From Sambucus nigra (taxonomy: Eukaryota; Streptophyta; Magnoliopsida; Dipsacales; Adoxaceae): DNA of 64,000 bases. Numbering within the stretch: the first letter of the stretch is position 1; every line of letters begins with the position of its first letter. The notes below the pieces were generated by a model. The model was given only the letters and a program-made list of their open reading frames with translations. It was not told the origin of the DNA and made no database searches. Location of the stretch: the NCBI GenBank assembly GCA_949130495.1, contig OX422208.1:398372561-398436560 (forward strand), given 5' to 3'. Positions 22,482 to 34,690 of the stretch are shown piece after piece. Both the position numbers and the translations under genes were made by a program.

Positions 22482-25142
22482 GGTTTTCTTTAATTCACAA
22501 ATCTTCTACCTTTCAATATTTTGAGCGAAGCATTTTCTTAATTTGTGAGAGCAAACAGTACTCTTTGATTCCCTAGCTTCTTCTTTTCCTTCTCTACTTG
22601 CTTTCATAGACCCCGCTGTGAAAAGAACTCCCTCCGTTATTGGTGCTACCGCTGGGGAAACTTCCTCCGACATTACTGATCGTCGTTTAAAGTGGGCAAA
22701 ATACTATCGTGCCCCTTACTTTGGTACTGTAGAAAAGTTTTGGGAGTCTGCCAACGCATTTCCTGGTTCCCTTGTGTCTAAGTCTGAGAATTTGAAGTTT
22801 CTGGTTAGTGAAGATGACGTGATCGAGAATTATGCTTATGTCCCTGGTTCTACTGTTACTAGGTTTAGGATTGAGAGGGTGGACTATCCCTACTCAAATA
22901 TTGAGTTTGAGTCAGCTGGTATACCCTATGAGGGACTAGGTGCGTGGACTGATTACACCCATATCAATTACTTTGGGGAATTACTGATAGTTGGTTTATC
23001 TTGTACCAAATGGTTTGGCAATGTAACTTTGGCCAAGAATAACAGGACTCTGAGAACCCTAGTATCTCACTGGAGTCATAGGACCCACAACTTTGTTGCT
23101 GCCTGGGGTGAATTCACCATCACTTTGGAGGATGTGTGCGAGCTCTTAGGGTTGGAAGTGGCAGGAGCTGATACTTATTTTGAGAAATCCATTACAAATG
23201 AAGAACGAGTTAAACGCAAAGAACTGAGTGGTGTGGTGAAGAGGTGTATGAAAACCTATAATAAATGTACTTGTTTGGATATTATAAGGTACTTATTTTA
23301 CATGGAGGATAGGGGGAGTTCCCTTGCTCGTGAGCAGGCCAAGAAAGATCCCAAGGGAAAAAATGTCATGGAAATGCCCCCTACTGGAGAAGGGTACGAG
23401 AGTAGTATTGAACTTGCTGGGTATATTTGGATTGTCCTCTAAAGGTTCTATTTGCTCAAAAAGCTCCACGACTGCCCTCGAAAGGACCTCATAAACCTTG
23501 TTGTTCTCCTTGCCTCTGGGGTAAAGGTCCCCTTAGATGCTATGACTCTTGGTTCCCTCTACACCTAGTTGGATAGGGTTCAAACTGATTTTACCTCGTC
23601 TCTTGGCTATTTTGATGTGGCCAATTATGCTAACCACATACTTTTAACTGCGTTCATTTATGCCCGGTTTCCTGAATAGGCCCCAGACCACTTCTTTCCT
23701 TCCTCTCACGAGGTTAAAGTTCCTCAAATCCTCTCCTGGAACCACAAGTAATCCAGGAAGTCTTTCCATTCTTATATTGACGACGTCAAACGTTTTAACT
23801 TTTCCCCTTACTATGTCACTGATCAATTCTTTACCAATTCCTTTTTTGAAGATGTTGCACGCCCAGTCCAAGAAGTGGAGCAATCTTTTTCTCTGAATTT
23901 TCCTTCTTCTAATATTCTATTATTTCTTACTCCCTCGTACCTTTCCTCATGCACCGAATGGTCTAACTATTGGACAACCTACTTACCCCATCGAGTAGCT
24001 TTGCAGTTTGGTTTTGATCAAGGGGTACCCTTTCTCAACCATAATACCATCGAAAGACCTTCAATTTTTTTGAAGGCGTGCAGTTATTTCTTAATCGAGA
24101 CAGTAGCCACTCTCTTTATCCAACTGAAAGGCTAACTTATTATCCATGCCTGACGTACATGATGTAGTAGGTCTGCTGAGTATATTAACGTATTCTGGCC
24201 TAACACCCTTGGCCGTTTCCTTAAGGTTTCTTGAGAGATAGCCTATTTACCCCGCTGTTGAACGCTTTCCCCCTTTCGAGTTGGGATTATGAAATTAAGC
24301 CCAATTTCCCAGGAGTGATACCAGTAATACCACCCCAAAGAACGTCCTCCTTCGGCACCTCTCAGCGAAGCTGTTATGAAGAAAAAGAAAGGGGCCTTCA
24401 GTTCTCATCTAGTTGAGGAGGCTGTAGATCCCCGTAATACTTCTTAACCTACTGTTAAGGAGGATATTCCTATTGATGTCTCCAGTGTTGTAGTTGATAA
24501 TGCCAAAAAAAGAACCCCCAGTAAGAAAAGAAAGGTTGCAACCCTTAGTTCTTTTGAAGCATCTCAATCTCCCTCTTCTCCAGACCCACATTTGGTCGAT
24601 CAGTGCACAAAGCTACTTGATAATATGTTAAGGAAATTTGAGAAAGGGTCTACAGATGCGTGGTCTATCTTGTCCAAACAGATGGATGAATGAGGTATGT
24701 CATTTACTCCTTCTGCCCCTAGAGGATGAGATCTATCCCCAAAGTCCAACTTCCTCTCGATGATATTTAGGATGAGTTTCTTGCAAAAAAAGGTAAAGAG
24801 GTGGAATAAGAGAAGAAGAGGACGAGGAGGAGGACTACCCTTTGGTTAGACCATCTCACAACCGCGTCGAATGTACTCAATTGAGAAGCCTAGTTCCATT
24901 CCCATGGACTATACAATTCTTGATGATTATAACAATGACCTTGAGCAAGAGAAATCCAAAGAAATACCTAGTATTGAAGTCCTTTCTTCTCAACATACTC
25001 CTAGTGTTGATCCTTATTCCCCGTCCCCTCATCGTAAAGCTAATATGCCCCTTATCTTAGAGAGCAATCCCTCTTTGGCCGTTGTTTCTCAGGCTAATAA
25101 GGTGGTTGAAGTTGCATCCACCACTACACCAAATCTTCCGAG

Positions 25143-25432
25143 TTGTCAAGGTCATTGACCTTGACAAATCCAACTTGTCAAGGTCAATGACCGTGACATT
25201 TCGAGGCGAGATAACTTTTTTTGTCACGGTCGTATCACGATCATTGACCTTGACACAAAACTCGCATTTTTTGTCACGGTCGTGTCGCGGTCAATGACCG
25301 TGACACGTTTGTCACGGTTATAAACCATGACAAAGCCGTGACCCTTTTAAAAAAAATTATCACGGTCAATGACCGTGACACGTCCGTGACAACTTTTTGT
25401 CACGGACGTGTCACAGTCAATGACCGTGACAA
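25143..25432. repeat. Left subterminal palindromic repeats of the CACTA
   Basis: About eight full or partial copies of GTCACGGTCAATGACCGTGA, a near-perfect palindrome, some as GTCAAGGTCATTGACCTTGA. Subterminal repeats of this kind are the transposase-binding sites in En/Spm; that function is inferred here. Confidence 0.88.
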
Positions 25433-25939
25433 TTCTGGGTAGAATTTAAAAAAAATCTGCTGGGCAGTATGGCCACTGCCACTGCTCAGCAGTATATTTG
25501 TACCTGTTATAGCAACGTTGTACCTGTTCCAAACATCATATATCCAAACAAACTAAAGATAATGCAAATATATATTCAAAATAGAAACTATTTAAGAAGA
25601 AACAACATCACCATCAATTATCTCAAATCTACAAACTATTTGCATGGAAAAGAGATTTTGTACCGCGACGCTCGGGGACACCTCCTTATCCTTCCCTTCT
25701 CGTCCGAATAGCCACATAAGTATAGAGCATATGTGGACTACCCTTAGGGCCACTCCCTGTCCCCTGAATTGAAATAAAGTAAAATTAGTATCCGCCCCTC
25801 AAATATAGATAAATATAAATCGTAATTGAAATCGAAATCGAAATTGACATATAAATATAAATACATTACCTGTAGTGTCACCTAAACAGCTAACTTGAGC
25901 TCATATGGCACCTCCTTCCAACTAATGTACCCCGGGCAA

Positions 25940-26260
25940 TCGTGTCAAATATAATTCTCTTCATATCTAAACACTAAGAAATACCATAATCCTATGAAGT
26001 TATGCGTTGCAAATTCCTTCCAACCATTGTGTAGCCAAAAATCAGCAGTTGAAGTTGTCAATTCCACCTTTCAATGGTCTGCCATGTTTTACTAGAAGTT
26101 CCAAGTGGTGGGGTATGGAAAGTGGAATTGACAACTTCAACTGGTGATGTTTGGCTACATAACGGTTGGGAGGAATTTGCAGAGCATCGCTCCATAGGAT
26201 TATGGCATTTCTTAGTGTTCGGATAGACGAAGAGATTCAGTCTCCTCTCCACAAATAGGA
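25940..26260. repeat. Inverted duplication of about 130 bp forming a hairpin
   Basis: The left arm (about 25940-26073) and right arm (about 26115-26250) share inverted blocks such as GTTGAAGTTGTCAATTCCAC, CACTAAGAAAT and CCATAATCCTATG. The right arm runs on into a second copy of a transposase fragment (GAAGAGATTCAGTCTCCTC) that also lies at 28491 in the tnp2 gene. It is in the 3' part of the CACTA. Confidence 0.8.
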
Positions 26261-26466
26261 CACCCCAAATAACTATGTACTAATCACCTATTAAAGGTAA
26301 GAAGCATATATTCATGGATTAGTATAAACAAAACTTAGATGTACTTGGAATATTTATGTATTAATCTCCTCTCCACACTCGCACACTACACAAGAGTGAA
26401 AATGATAAAGTGCAGATCAATTAAAAGCATTAAAAATGGATGTTTCGGTACAAATTGAAATATTTA

Positions 26467-29400
26467 TTACAAATTGAAAAATTGTTTCAAATTCGGGTTA
26501 TCATAAAAAATGGATTGATATTCGGTAGGAGCAGCCAAGTCATCCACACTACTATTTAGACGCCTTGGCGCGTGTTGGACAATTGACCACGGCTCGTTGT
26601 TGATATACTCCGAGTAAAACACTTGCTTAACCTTTTGAAATGCACAAACAAACGGCTCATCGCTCACGTGGTCGTTGCTCTTCAACTTGGACAAGTCAAC
26701 CATGATCAAATTGGTGACAGGATCAACTTTACAAGCATTTTTATCCTCGACTCTTACCCATTCACAGTAAAATACAACCTCTTTGAAGCTTATATAATCC
26801 AATTCAAATATATTTTGGATTACACCATAGTAAGTCATTTCAGCTTCAACGAGGTTTTTACCTTTTGCGCTCGATTGAAAGAAAGTAAGAGCCTTGTATG
26901 AAATTCCCGAGTTCTGTACATTTGTACTTTCCTCGTACACTTTAGCACCGAAAATGTAACCGTTCAATCGATACTTTTTGTACTCTTGTGCCACGAACAA
27001 GGGTCCAGTGGCTAGACGAGCAAGCCTTGATGTCGCATCACCTATCTTTAGGAGCTGAGAATATAGATAGATTAATTATATTAGTGGTAAAATTTGAGTG
27101 TAATGTAACGTTATATAACGACTGTTTTCATTATAATTACCTCTTGTGTCAACCATAACCTAAATTCGCTATCTGATTGTACCATTGTTTTTCGTCTTTT
27201 ATTGTTCTCACAGGCTTCATATTTACTGCATATTACAAAATTAATCATGTATAAAATAATCTAAAATAATGTTAAACATTATAATATTCGAAACTTACTT
27301 TTTCCATTCTTCGACATCTTCATGTGTGTCAAATAGATAACGAGCTAGTTGTTCATGTTGCAAACTCGTTAATTTCACTCGTTTTCCCATCACATTACCA
27401 CCATCATCGAGGAATTCATCAGTGTCATCAACGCTGGTCGAGTCAGGCATATATTCCCGGGTATATATTGATGACTCCACGATGATGTATTCCTCTGCAA
27501 TTGATCCTGCAATATATCGCGTATTCTTGACGTAATCTTTAAAAACTTTCATCAATCTTTCAAACGAATACATCCACCGATATCTAACTGGACCACAAAG
27601 AAGTTACTCGTCGCATAGGTGTACGAACAAGTGAACACTTATGTCAAAGAATGCTGGGGGAAAGTACTTCTCCAATACACAAATCGCTTCGTTCACAGCC
27701 AATTTTGCGGCCACTATGTGTTCTCGATTCACTACCTTCTCACACAAGAGGGAGAAGGTAATACTAATTTGCATAATAGCCCTACGCAAATCCTTGTGCT
27801 TGGAAAAACAGTGCTTAAACAATAGAGGAACCAATTGCATGATCACATGCCAATCGTGGGACTTACGCTTATATAAATCATGAGTAGCATAATTCACAAT
27901 CCTTTGCAAGTTGGACGAAAAAGTAGATGGGCCCTTCAAATTATATATTGTGTCTAGAAGCACCTTCCTTTCCCCACTCGTCAAAGTAAACGCACCAGGG
28001 GGAATTATTGTCCTTCCCCTACTATCTTCTTTCAACCATAGTTGTGGCTTAAGTTTTAACGTTTTAAGGTCTTTTCGTGCATTTTCTCCATCCTTCGTAT
28101 GACTCCCCCCAAGGCAAGTACCCATAATATGTTCAACGAAGTTCTTTGCTGCATGCATCACATCCAATACATGGCGCACCGAGTTTTTCTTCCAATAAGG
28201 CAAGTCAAATAAAATTGACATCCGAGACCATGCCTTTCTTACCTCAGTTTCATTCCCAGTTGGGGTCTTCTTATGCTTGACATTCTTAAATTTGGGATTC
28301 TTACCTGGCATATTTGGGCCACATTCAGAAGATTTACTTTCAATTTCTGAACCCGAAAGTTATCTCGGCGGTAGCCTATGTTCAACTCCGCCCAATAAAA
28401 TATTGGTACCTTTCTCAAATCTGAAACTATGAGCAGGGGGTAAAAACCTCCTGTGGCAATGGTATACATTTTTTAAGCTAGAGGATAGACGAAGAGATTC
28501 AGTCTCCTCTCCACAAATAGGACACCCCAAATAACCATGTACTACACATCCGGATAATGTCCCATAAGCTGGGAAATCATGAATTGCCCACATCAACATA
28601 GCTTTCAGCGTAAACTCTTCTTTTCTAAAAGAGTCAAATGATTGCACACCCTCTTCCCACAACTCATTTAATTCTTCTACCAAAGGAGCCAGGTAGATAT
28701 CAATGTCATCATTTGGTGCCTTTGGCCCAGGTATCAATAAAGCCATCATCGAAAATTCAGGTGTCATACACTGTGAAGGAGGGAGGTTGAGTGGGGCTAG
28801 GATCACTGGCCATACACTCTGATTGGTGCTTATATTTCCAAATGGATTGAAACCATCTGTTGATATAGCCAAACGAATGTTGTGTTGTTCTCGAGCAAAA
28901 TCGGGATACTCAAAATTCATCCTCCGCCAGGTAGTAGATTCAATAGGATGATGCATGATATTACCCCTACTTCTCCCCTAGCATGCCAAGTCATTGCCTC
29001 TGCAATCCATGGTATTGTGAAAAATCTCTTTAATCTATGCCCAACGGGAAAATATTTCAATACTTTTTGAGGCACTTTTGAGCTTGTGCCTTCCTTACTA
29101 GTAGATTGGACATATCTAGGTCCATCGCATACCGGACAACGATCGAGATTTTCATACTCCTTTCGGTATAGTATGCAGTCATACACACAAGCATGAATCG
29201 ATTTATACTTCATTCCAAAACCTTTCAAACTGTTCTTCATAACAGGATAGCTATTTGGAAGTGTATTCACCTTGGGTAATAAGCCCTTCACCCATTTCAG
29301 AATTCCCGTCACGCTATTGCCAGACAAACCGTACCGCGTCTTCAAACTGTGCAAACCAACCATGGCATGTAAAGTTGTTTGATCTTTCTCACAGCCAGAG

Positions 29401-29882
29401 TATAACGGTTGGGTCGCCTTAAATTTTAAACTTTGGTAGTCATCGTCAAGTTTTATCGTGTTATCTTCACGAGCACTTGAATCTTCTACATCATCAGTAA
29501 CCTCATTCTCCTCATCTTCATAAACTCCGTACGCATCATCAACTAAATCCTCTAACATATTATGATCTACGTCGTCCCCTTCTACATCTATTCTACTTGT
29601 TGAAGGTTGTTGTGAAGGTTGGTCGGGGACAAAAGGAACTTTCAATTCACCGTGAAAACTCCAAAATCGATAACTATCTTGCATACCCGATCTTAACAAA
29701 TGTAGTTCAACTGTTTTCCACTCAAACACCTTACCATTCTTACACCTAGCACACGGACACGGAAACTCTTCATCATTACGAGATCTCTTTGCATATTTCA
29801 CAAATTCGTTAGCACCTCTGCGAAACACATCCCCCATACTATTAGTCTCACCCATCCACTCTTTGTATTTCGGATATCCCAT
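26467..29882 (-). pseudogene. tnp2: CACTA transposase (TNP2-like), nearly complete
   Basis: The chosen start is the ATG at 29882 (MGYPKYKEWM), the usual beginning of the transposase-associated N-terminal domain. Its FPCPCARCKN motif follows, then the tnp2 core (RCPVCDGPRY, CPICGEETESLRL, VLDVMHAAKN), the DUF4218-like part (PPAFFDISVHLFVHL) and, after two introns (27294 to about 27226, and 27140 to 27057, with GTAAGT/CAG and GTAATT/CAG borders), a DUF4216-like C-terminal part (FYCEWVRVEDKNACKVD). The enzyme would cut and join element ends in the nucleus. Defects are few: a frameshift near 28955 and stops at 28359 and 27603. The frame is otherwise open for over 900 codons, so inactivation may be recent. 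Confidence 0.85.
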
Positions 29883-29929
29883 CACAGCTACCACAACTAA
29901 ACACCTATTAAAGGTAAACAAAACTTAGA

Positions 29930-30596
29930 TTTATAGTATGTTTTATTTAATTATCCCATCATTTAATTATCCTATTAAAGGGTAAGTGGTCCTGTCCCAT
30001 TCAAGACTGCATTTTTCTGTAATATACTTAACAGCTCATGCACATTGTTACGATTTGAAAAACATTCGACAGCATATCCCCTTAGTTCTCCAAGTACACG
30101 ACGTAGATTGGCAGGTGTGAGTGTTATTTCAATTGGTCAATTGAAATAACAGTCACACTTGTCAATCTAGTATGTACCCAGAGAACATTAAGATACGACT
30201 GCAGAACTTCCTCCAAAAGTAACAACTTTAAGCCAATAAGAATATTATACAGAAATTATACAGTCTCAAACTGTCCAAACGGGACAATTCGAGAGATCTC
30301 ATTACAGGGGTAATGACTCTCGAACGGGTCTAAGGGCTATTGAATGCGTACGCATAAGAACTAGAAGGCTAGTATCTATGCGCACTATATTTAATTTCAA
30401 GTATGTTTCACATAATGGGTTAATTCAAATACAAAAATAAATTCATGGGTTAATTCAAATACAAAAATAAATTCATGGGTTAATTCAAATACAAAAATAC
30501 AAATTCATGGGTTAATTCAAATATATATACACACACACGCACCTCCCTCCACACCCCCCACTCACCACATACACACACATCACCACCCCCACTCAC

Positions 30597-30640
<44 letters not shown>

Positions 30641-31918
30641 AGCCCCCCACCCACCACACATACACACACACACACACACAGAGAGTAGTGACTGTCTATT
30701 TAAAATAATCTCAATGTTAATTTCATGTATTGAATTTCTACTATTGTTTTGTGCTTTTTATAAATCATATTCAATGTTAGATAAGTGTTTTGTTAAGATA
30801 TCTAAGCTGTTCTATAGAATTATTTTTTGTATCTTGAAGTTTAAGTTCTAAAATAATCAACCTAAAGTTGTGGTTCATAAAGTATTATCACAAATATAAA
30901 CTAAGAGTGATAAAATAACTTTGAGGCATATAAATTAATTGTGACAAAGTAAGATTATGCACCAGAACCTAAAATTTAAAAAAAGTGTTTTTATTTAAAC
31001 CCCACTTTTCTTTCTATAACTCCTATTTTATTAAACTTTAAATATTATTAAGGGTGTATAGAAAGAAAAGTTAAATAGGAATAAAAACAACATTTTTAAA
31101 ATATGAAGGGCTCACCAATTTGATCAAATTTTTCAACAACATAGACTAAATGATATTTTATTTTTCATGCTTTTAGCAATTTCGGATGCCATTTTAACCC
31201 TTATTGTAGTTTTTTGTTGTAATGTCATTTAAAAAAAATCATTTAGGTATGTAAATATATTGTAATAGATCTTGCCTTCCACAAAATGATATTTTATGGT
31301 AAAATTTTATTTGATGGATATAAAGTCATGTGATACCTATATGTGTTATTTTGCATCTAATAAAAACAAAAAACGCCATATATGGTTTTTTTCTCCATTA
31401 GTATAAGTATATAGCGATTATTTCACACTTAAATCACATATTAAGCCGGCCTTCATTTTTTTATGAAATTTGTAGAAAATTACTTATTTATTTTGAATGA
31501 AAATAAATTGTTATCCAATATTTTTGGATATTATTTACATTTACATTTTTGGATATTATTTTTGAATATTATTTACATTTACATTTTTGGATATTATTTT
31601 TGGAAATTTATAGAAAATTACTTATTTATTTACATTTTAACCCCCTACCCCCTACCCCCACCCTGCCCCACCCCTACCCCCCATCTTGCCCCCACCCTAC
31701 CCCCACCCTGCCCCACCCCCCACACACGCACACACACACGCACATATATACACACATACACACATATATATACACACAAACATATATATAAATGGAAGAG
31801 AGAGAGAGAATTAAACCTGAAATGGAGAGAGAGAGAGAGAGCAGTGCCGAGAGAGAGAGAGAGGGAGGGAACGACGGGAGGGAAAAAAGAAGGGGAAAAG
31901 GGTTTTTGCTGCAAACAT
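29930..31918. other. Non-coding 5' region of the CACTA with simple repeats
   Basis: It should hold the transposase promoter (minus direction) but no clear TATA box could be fixed. It contains four copies of a 31-bp unit (GGGTTAATTCAAATACAAAA) at 30416-30522, CA microsatellites at 30530-30680 and 31715-31770, a repeat of TTTTTGGATATTATTT at 31525-31610, and GA tracts at 31800-31865. Frames seen over these repeats are not coding. Confidence 0.6.
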
Positions 31919-32075
31919 TGTCACGATCGTGTCAAGGTCATTGACCGTGACAAGTAAATTTGTCACGGACTTGTCATGGTCATTGACCGTGACAATTCTT
32001 TGTCACGGTCGTGTCAAGGTCAATGACCGTGACACAAAACGCGTATTTTTTGTCACAGTCAATGACCTTGATAAG
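31919..32075. repeat. Right subterminal palindromic repeats of the CACTA
   Basis: About four copies of the GTCACGG...CCGTGAC palindrome, for example GTCAAGGTCAATGACCGTGA, matching the left subterminal cluster. Confidence 0.88.
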
Positions 32076-32529
32076 GGTGGCCGGCTGAAAGGTGACGATT
32101 TGGCCATTTTGGTGTAGTGCACAACAGTTACTAGTCCTATAACTGTGGTAAGTGTGTACTAATTTCTTGCACTTCGTGTATCTTATTTATGTGTACATTA
32201 CACTTACATATTTGCAATAGCTTTCGTAGGTTGCCCCTATTGAAGAAGTTGATCCCAACCCTTGTAGGGATATTATGATTGTTCCCCCTAAAGTCAACAT
32301 CAGTGAACAATATTGGTGGGACTGTTTGGGCCCTCTATACTTCAGGCAAAAAGCAGCCACTCCTAAGGAGAGGCAAGCTGGAGAAAAAGTCAAGTCTTTG
32401 GAGCAGATAGTTATTACCCCTGCTGAGGTTTCTCGTGAGCCTTTAGTTATTTAGGAGGTATTCATAATCCCCCTTTCTTTGGTCAAACGATCCTTTATTC
32501 CTCTGAGTAATATATGGGTTTTTATAAGA

Positions 32530-33460
32530 ATCACGTAGTTCACCTAGTCGAGCTACCGCATGGGTGCTTTAGGTAAACTGAGGCTTGAATATGCCCAGTC
32601 TTACTTAGTCGAGCAACTATAAAGGTGCTTTAAATAAAAATAGGACTTTTGAAGAGATAATAGTTTACCTAGTCGAGTAACCATATAGGTGCTTTAGGCA
32701 AACTGAGGCTTAAAATGCCCAGTCTTACCTAGTTAAGTAACCATAAAGGTGCTTTAAGTAAAACTGGGACTTTTGAAGCGACAAAAGTTTACCTAGTCGA
32801 GCAACTATATAGGTGCTTTAGATAAACTGAGGCTTAAGATGCCCAGTCTTACTTAGTCAGACAACCACAAAGGTGCTTTAAGTAAAACTGGAACTTTTGA
32901 AGCGACAACGGTTTACCTAGTCGAGCGACCATATAGGTGCTGTAGGCAAACTGAGGCTTACAATGCCCAATTTTACTTGGTCGAGAAACCATAAAGGTAC
33001 TTTAAGTGAAATTAGGACTTTTGAAGCGATAACAGTTTACTTAGTCGAGTAACTATATATGTGCTTTAGGAAAACTAAGGCTTAAGATTCCCAGTCTTAC
33101 TTAGTTAAGAAACCATAAAGGTGCTTTAAGTAAAACTGGGACTTTTAAAGCAACAACAGTTTAGCTGGTCGAGTGACCATATAGGTGCTTTAGGCAAACT
33201 AAGGCTTAAGATGCCCAGTCTTACTTAGTCGAGCAACCATAAAGGTGCTTTAAGTAAAATTAGGGATTTTGAAGCGACAACAGTTTACCTAGTCGAGTGA
33301 CCATAGAGGTGCTTTATACAAATTGAGGCTTAAGATGCCCAGTCTTACTTAGTCGAGCAACCATAAAGGCGCTTTAGGTAAAACTGGGACTTTTAAAGTG
33401 ATAAAAATTTACCTAGTCTAGCAACCATATAAGTGCTTTAGGAAAATTGTGGCTTAAAGA
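32530..33460 (+). repeat. 124-bp tandem repeat array, about 7.5 copies
   Basis: The landmark ATGCCCAGTC (with variants) recurs at 32591, 32715, 32839, 32963, 33087, 33211 and 33335, exactly 124 bp apart each time. Each unit is two related halves, one with CATAAAGGTGCTTTAAGTA and one with CATATAGGTGCTTTAGGCA, both preceded by TAGTCGAG. It occupies most of an intron-like interval (32458-33518) of the antisense PMD gene. Confidence 0.95.
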
Positions 33461-34387
33461 TACCTGTTGTTCCTGTATCCTATCTTCTCTTCCTTTAATT
33501 TATTCTTCATTCTCTCGGGTGGAATTTAACCAGCCCATAACTTTGGGGAATATTGTTACCGCTACTGAGCAAGTATTTCTCGAGAATGTTCCTCCAAATT
33601 CTGTTGGGAATTTTACTGGGCCCACCACTGTTCCTCAGACGTCCCACAACATGGAGGGAGGGGAGCGAGACACAACTTCTGTCCTGTAAGAAGATGATAG
33701 GGTTTCAAAATTTGTATTTCCATCTGCTAGTGACAGATCCATCGGTGTTCATCCTCCAGAATTGTTTCCTGTTGATATTGTGAGGCGTTCTTTGAAAGAT
33801 TTTGACAATATTCTAACTACACCTTATAGCGACCTGATCGAGCGACTGGTGGAATGCCATCCATCCACTTTTATAGCTCGTTGTATTCAAGCAATCCCTA
33901 TTATGATGGCTTGCAGATTTTTAGGATTTTCCACCGTATTGTCTGATGTGTTGCATGCCCCTCTCCCTTCTTTAAGTCCCATGAAGATTAAAAAAATGAC
34001 GGGGCAAATCAATATTCTTGTGGGCGAGGTTTTTTCCTGAAATGGTGGATTGATCTACTCAAGTCCTTCAATAAAGCTGACTTTCCCTCTTACTTTACGA
34101 AAATCCATGCCACTACCCGTTCGCAGAGTGCCTTAGCCAAGAGGATGGCCACTTTAAATTCTGAACTTGACAAAGCTGAGGAACATGTTATTGTCGCCAA
34201 TGAGTCTTTGGCTAAGGCTGAGGCGACGATTGATGAGCTTCAGTAGGAGATGGATCGTTATCAGCAGGAGATGGCGGACTTGTCCAACAAGGAGGTTTCC
34301 TTATCCTCTCTATTACCCGATCATCACCATTATATTTTGGACTCTTCTAGTTTGTGGTTTATTTTAGATGACCCAAGTGATTATTAA

Positions 34388-34690
34388 GGGGATTTGTGAG
34401 TTTACGCTAGTTATAACACAACGTACTGCCCTATTTTTTTCATGTATCTCGAGGCAGTAGACCCTCTTTTATGTCTTTCTTAAAATTTTGGATTTTGGAA
34501 TACATAAGATTGGACTGACCTTTACTTTTATGCAAATTATCTAAAAAGAAGAAACAACTTGTTGTTGTATAAACATTACCCCCATACTTTCTATATAATT
34601 AAAATAAAATGTTTTAACACATTGTGAGAACATGCTCTCTTTCCGGTTTACTTGTACATACACTTTTCACCCCCCCAAAAAAAACCATTG
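34388..34690. other. Spacer between convergent genes of element I
   Basis: About 300 bp between the end of the plus-strand PMD gene and the end of the minus-strand integrase. It is AT-rich, with ATTAAAATAAAATG near 34600 that could serve as a polyadenylation signal for the plus strand. Confidence 0.5.

Larger units (their letters stand above)
25122..32119 (-). mobile_element. CACTA (En/Spm) transposon, 7.0 kb, target duplication CAC
   Basis: The left end is CACTACACCAAA (25122) and the right end, inverted, CACTACACCAAAATGGCC (to 32119). The 3-bp duplication CAC is at 25119-25121 and 32120-32122, the size typical of CACTA elements. Both subterminal regions carry many copies of a palindromic motif. 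The minus strand encodes a TNP2-type transposase. The insertion lies in an exon of the element I PMD gene: joining the flanks gives a continuous reading frame (VASTTVTSP). Confidence 0.93.
22606..34387 (+). pseudogene. Antisense plant mobile domain (PMD) gene of element I, interrupted by CACTA
   Basis: Plus-strand gene opposite to gag-pol. The original start is probably at 22606, now ATA instead of ATG, giving (M)DPAVKRTPSVIG. The first exon encodes a PMD: YYRAPYFG, then RVDYPYSNIEFESAG, then the family's typical WGEFTITLEDVCELLGL near residue 170. The frame breaks near 23440; later segments (YTWLD with Trp codon changed to stop, FDVANYANH, WSNYWTTYLP) continue to 24135. A basic stretch KKRTPSKKRKVA near 24505 looks like a nuclear localisation signal. 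A CACTA element splits an exon at 25121. Afterwards an intron (GTAAGTG to TTTCGTAG, ending at 32229), an exon 32230-32457, a satellite-filled intron, and a tail from 33519 ending in a coiled coil (34130-34250) follow. PMD proteins of the MAIN/MAIL type act in the nucleus in silencing; a role here is unknown. Confidence 0.72.

Noticed and set aside
22618..23442. Intact-looking 274-codon PMD frame as a functional host gene
   Set aside because: It lacks an ATG, ends by frameshift inside the domain, and lies between LTRs of a retrotransposon with a matching gene in element II.
30480..31957. Frames of 65-164 codons over CA and GA repeats
   Set aside because: The translations are runs of Cys/Val, His/Thr or Arg/Glu caused by simple repeats within the CACTA.
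32530..33460. Regularly spaced repeats as a CRISPR-like array
   Set aside because: Repeats are contiguous 124-bp units without unique spacers, in a plant nuclear element.
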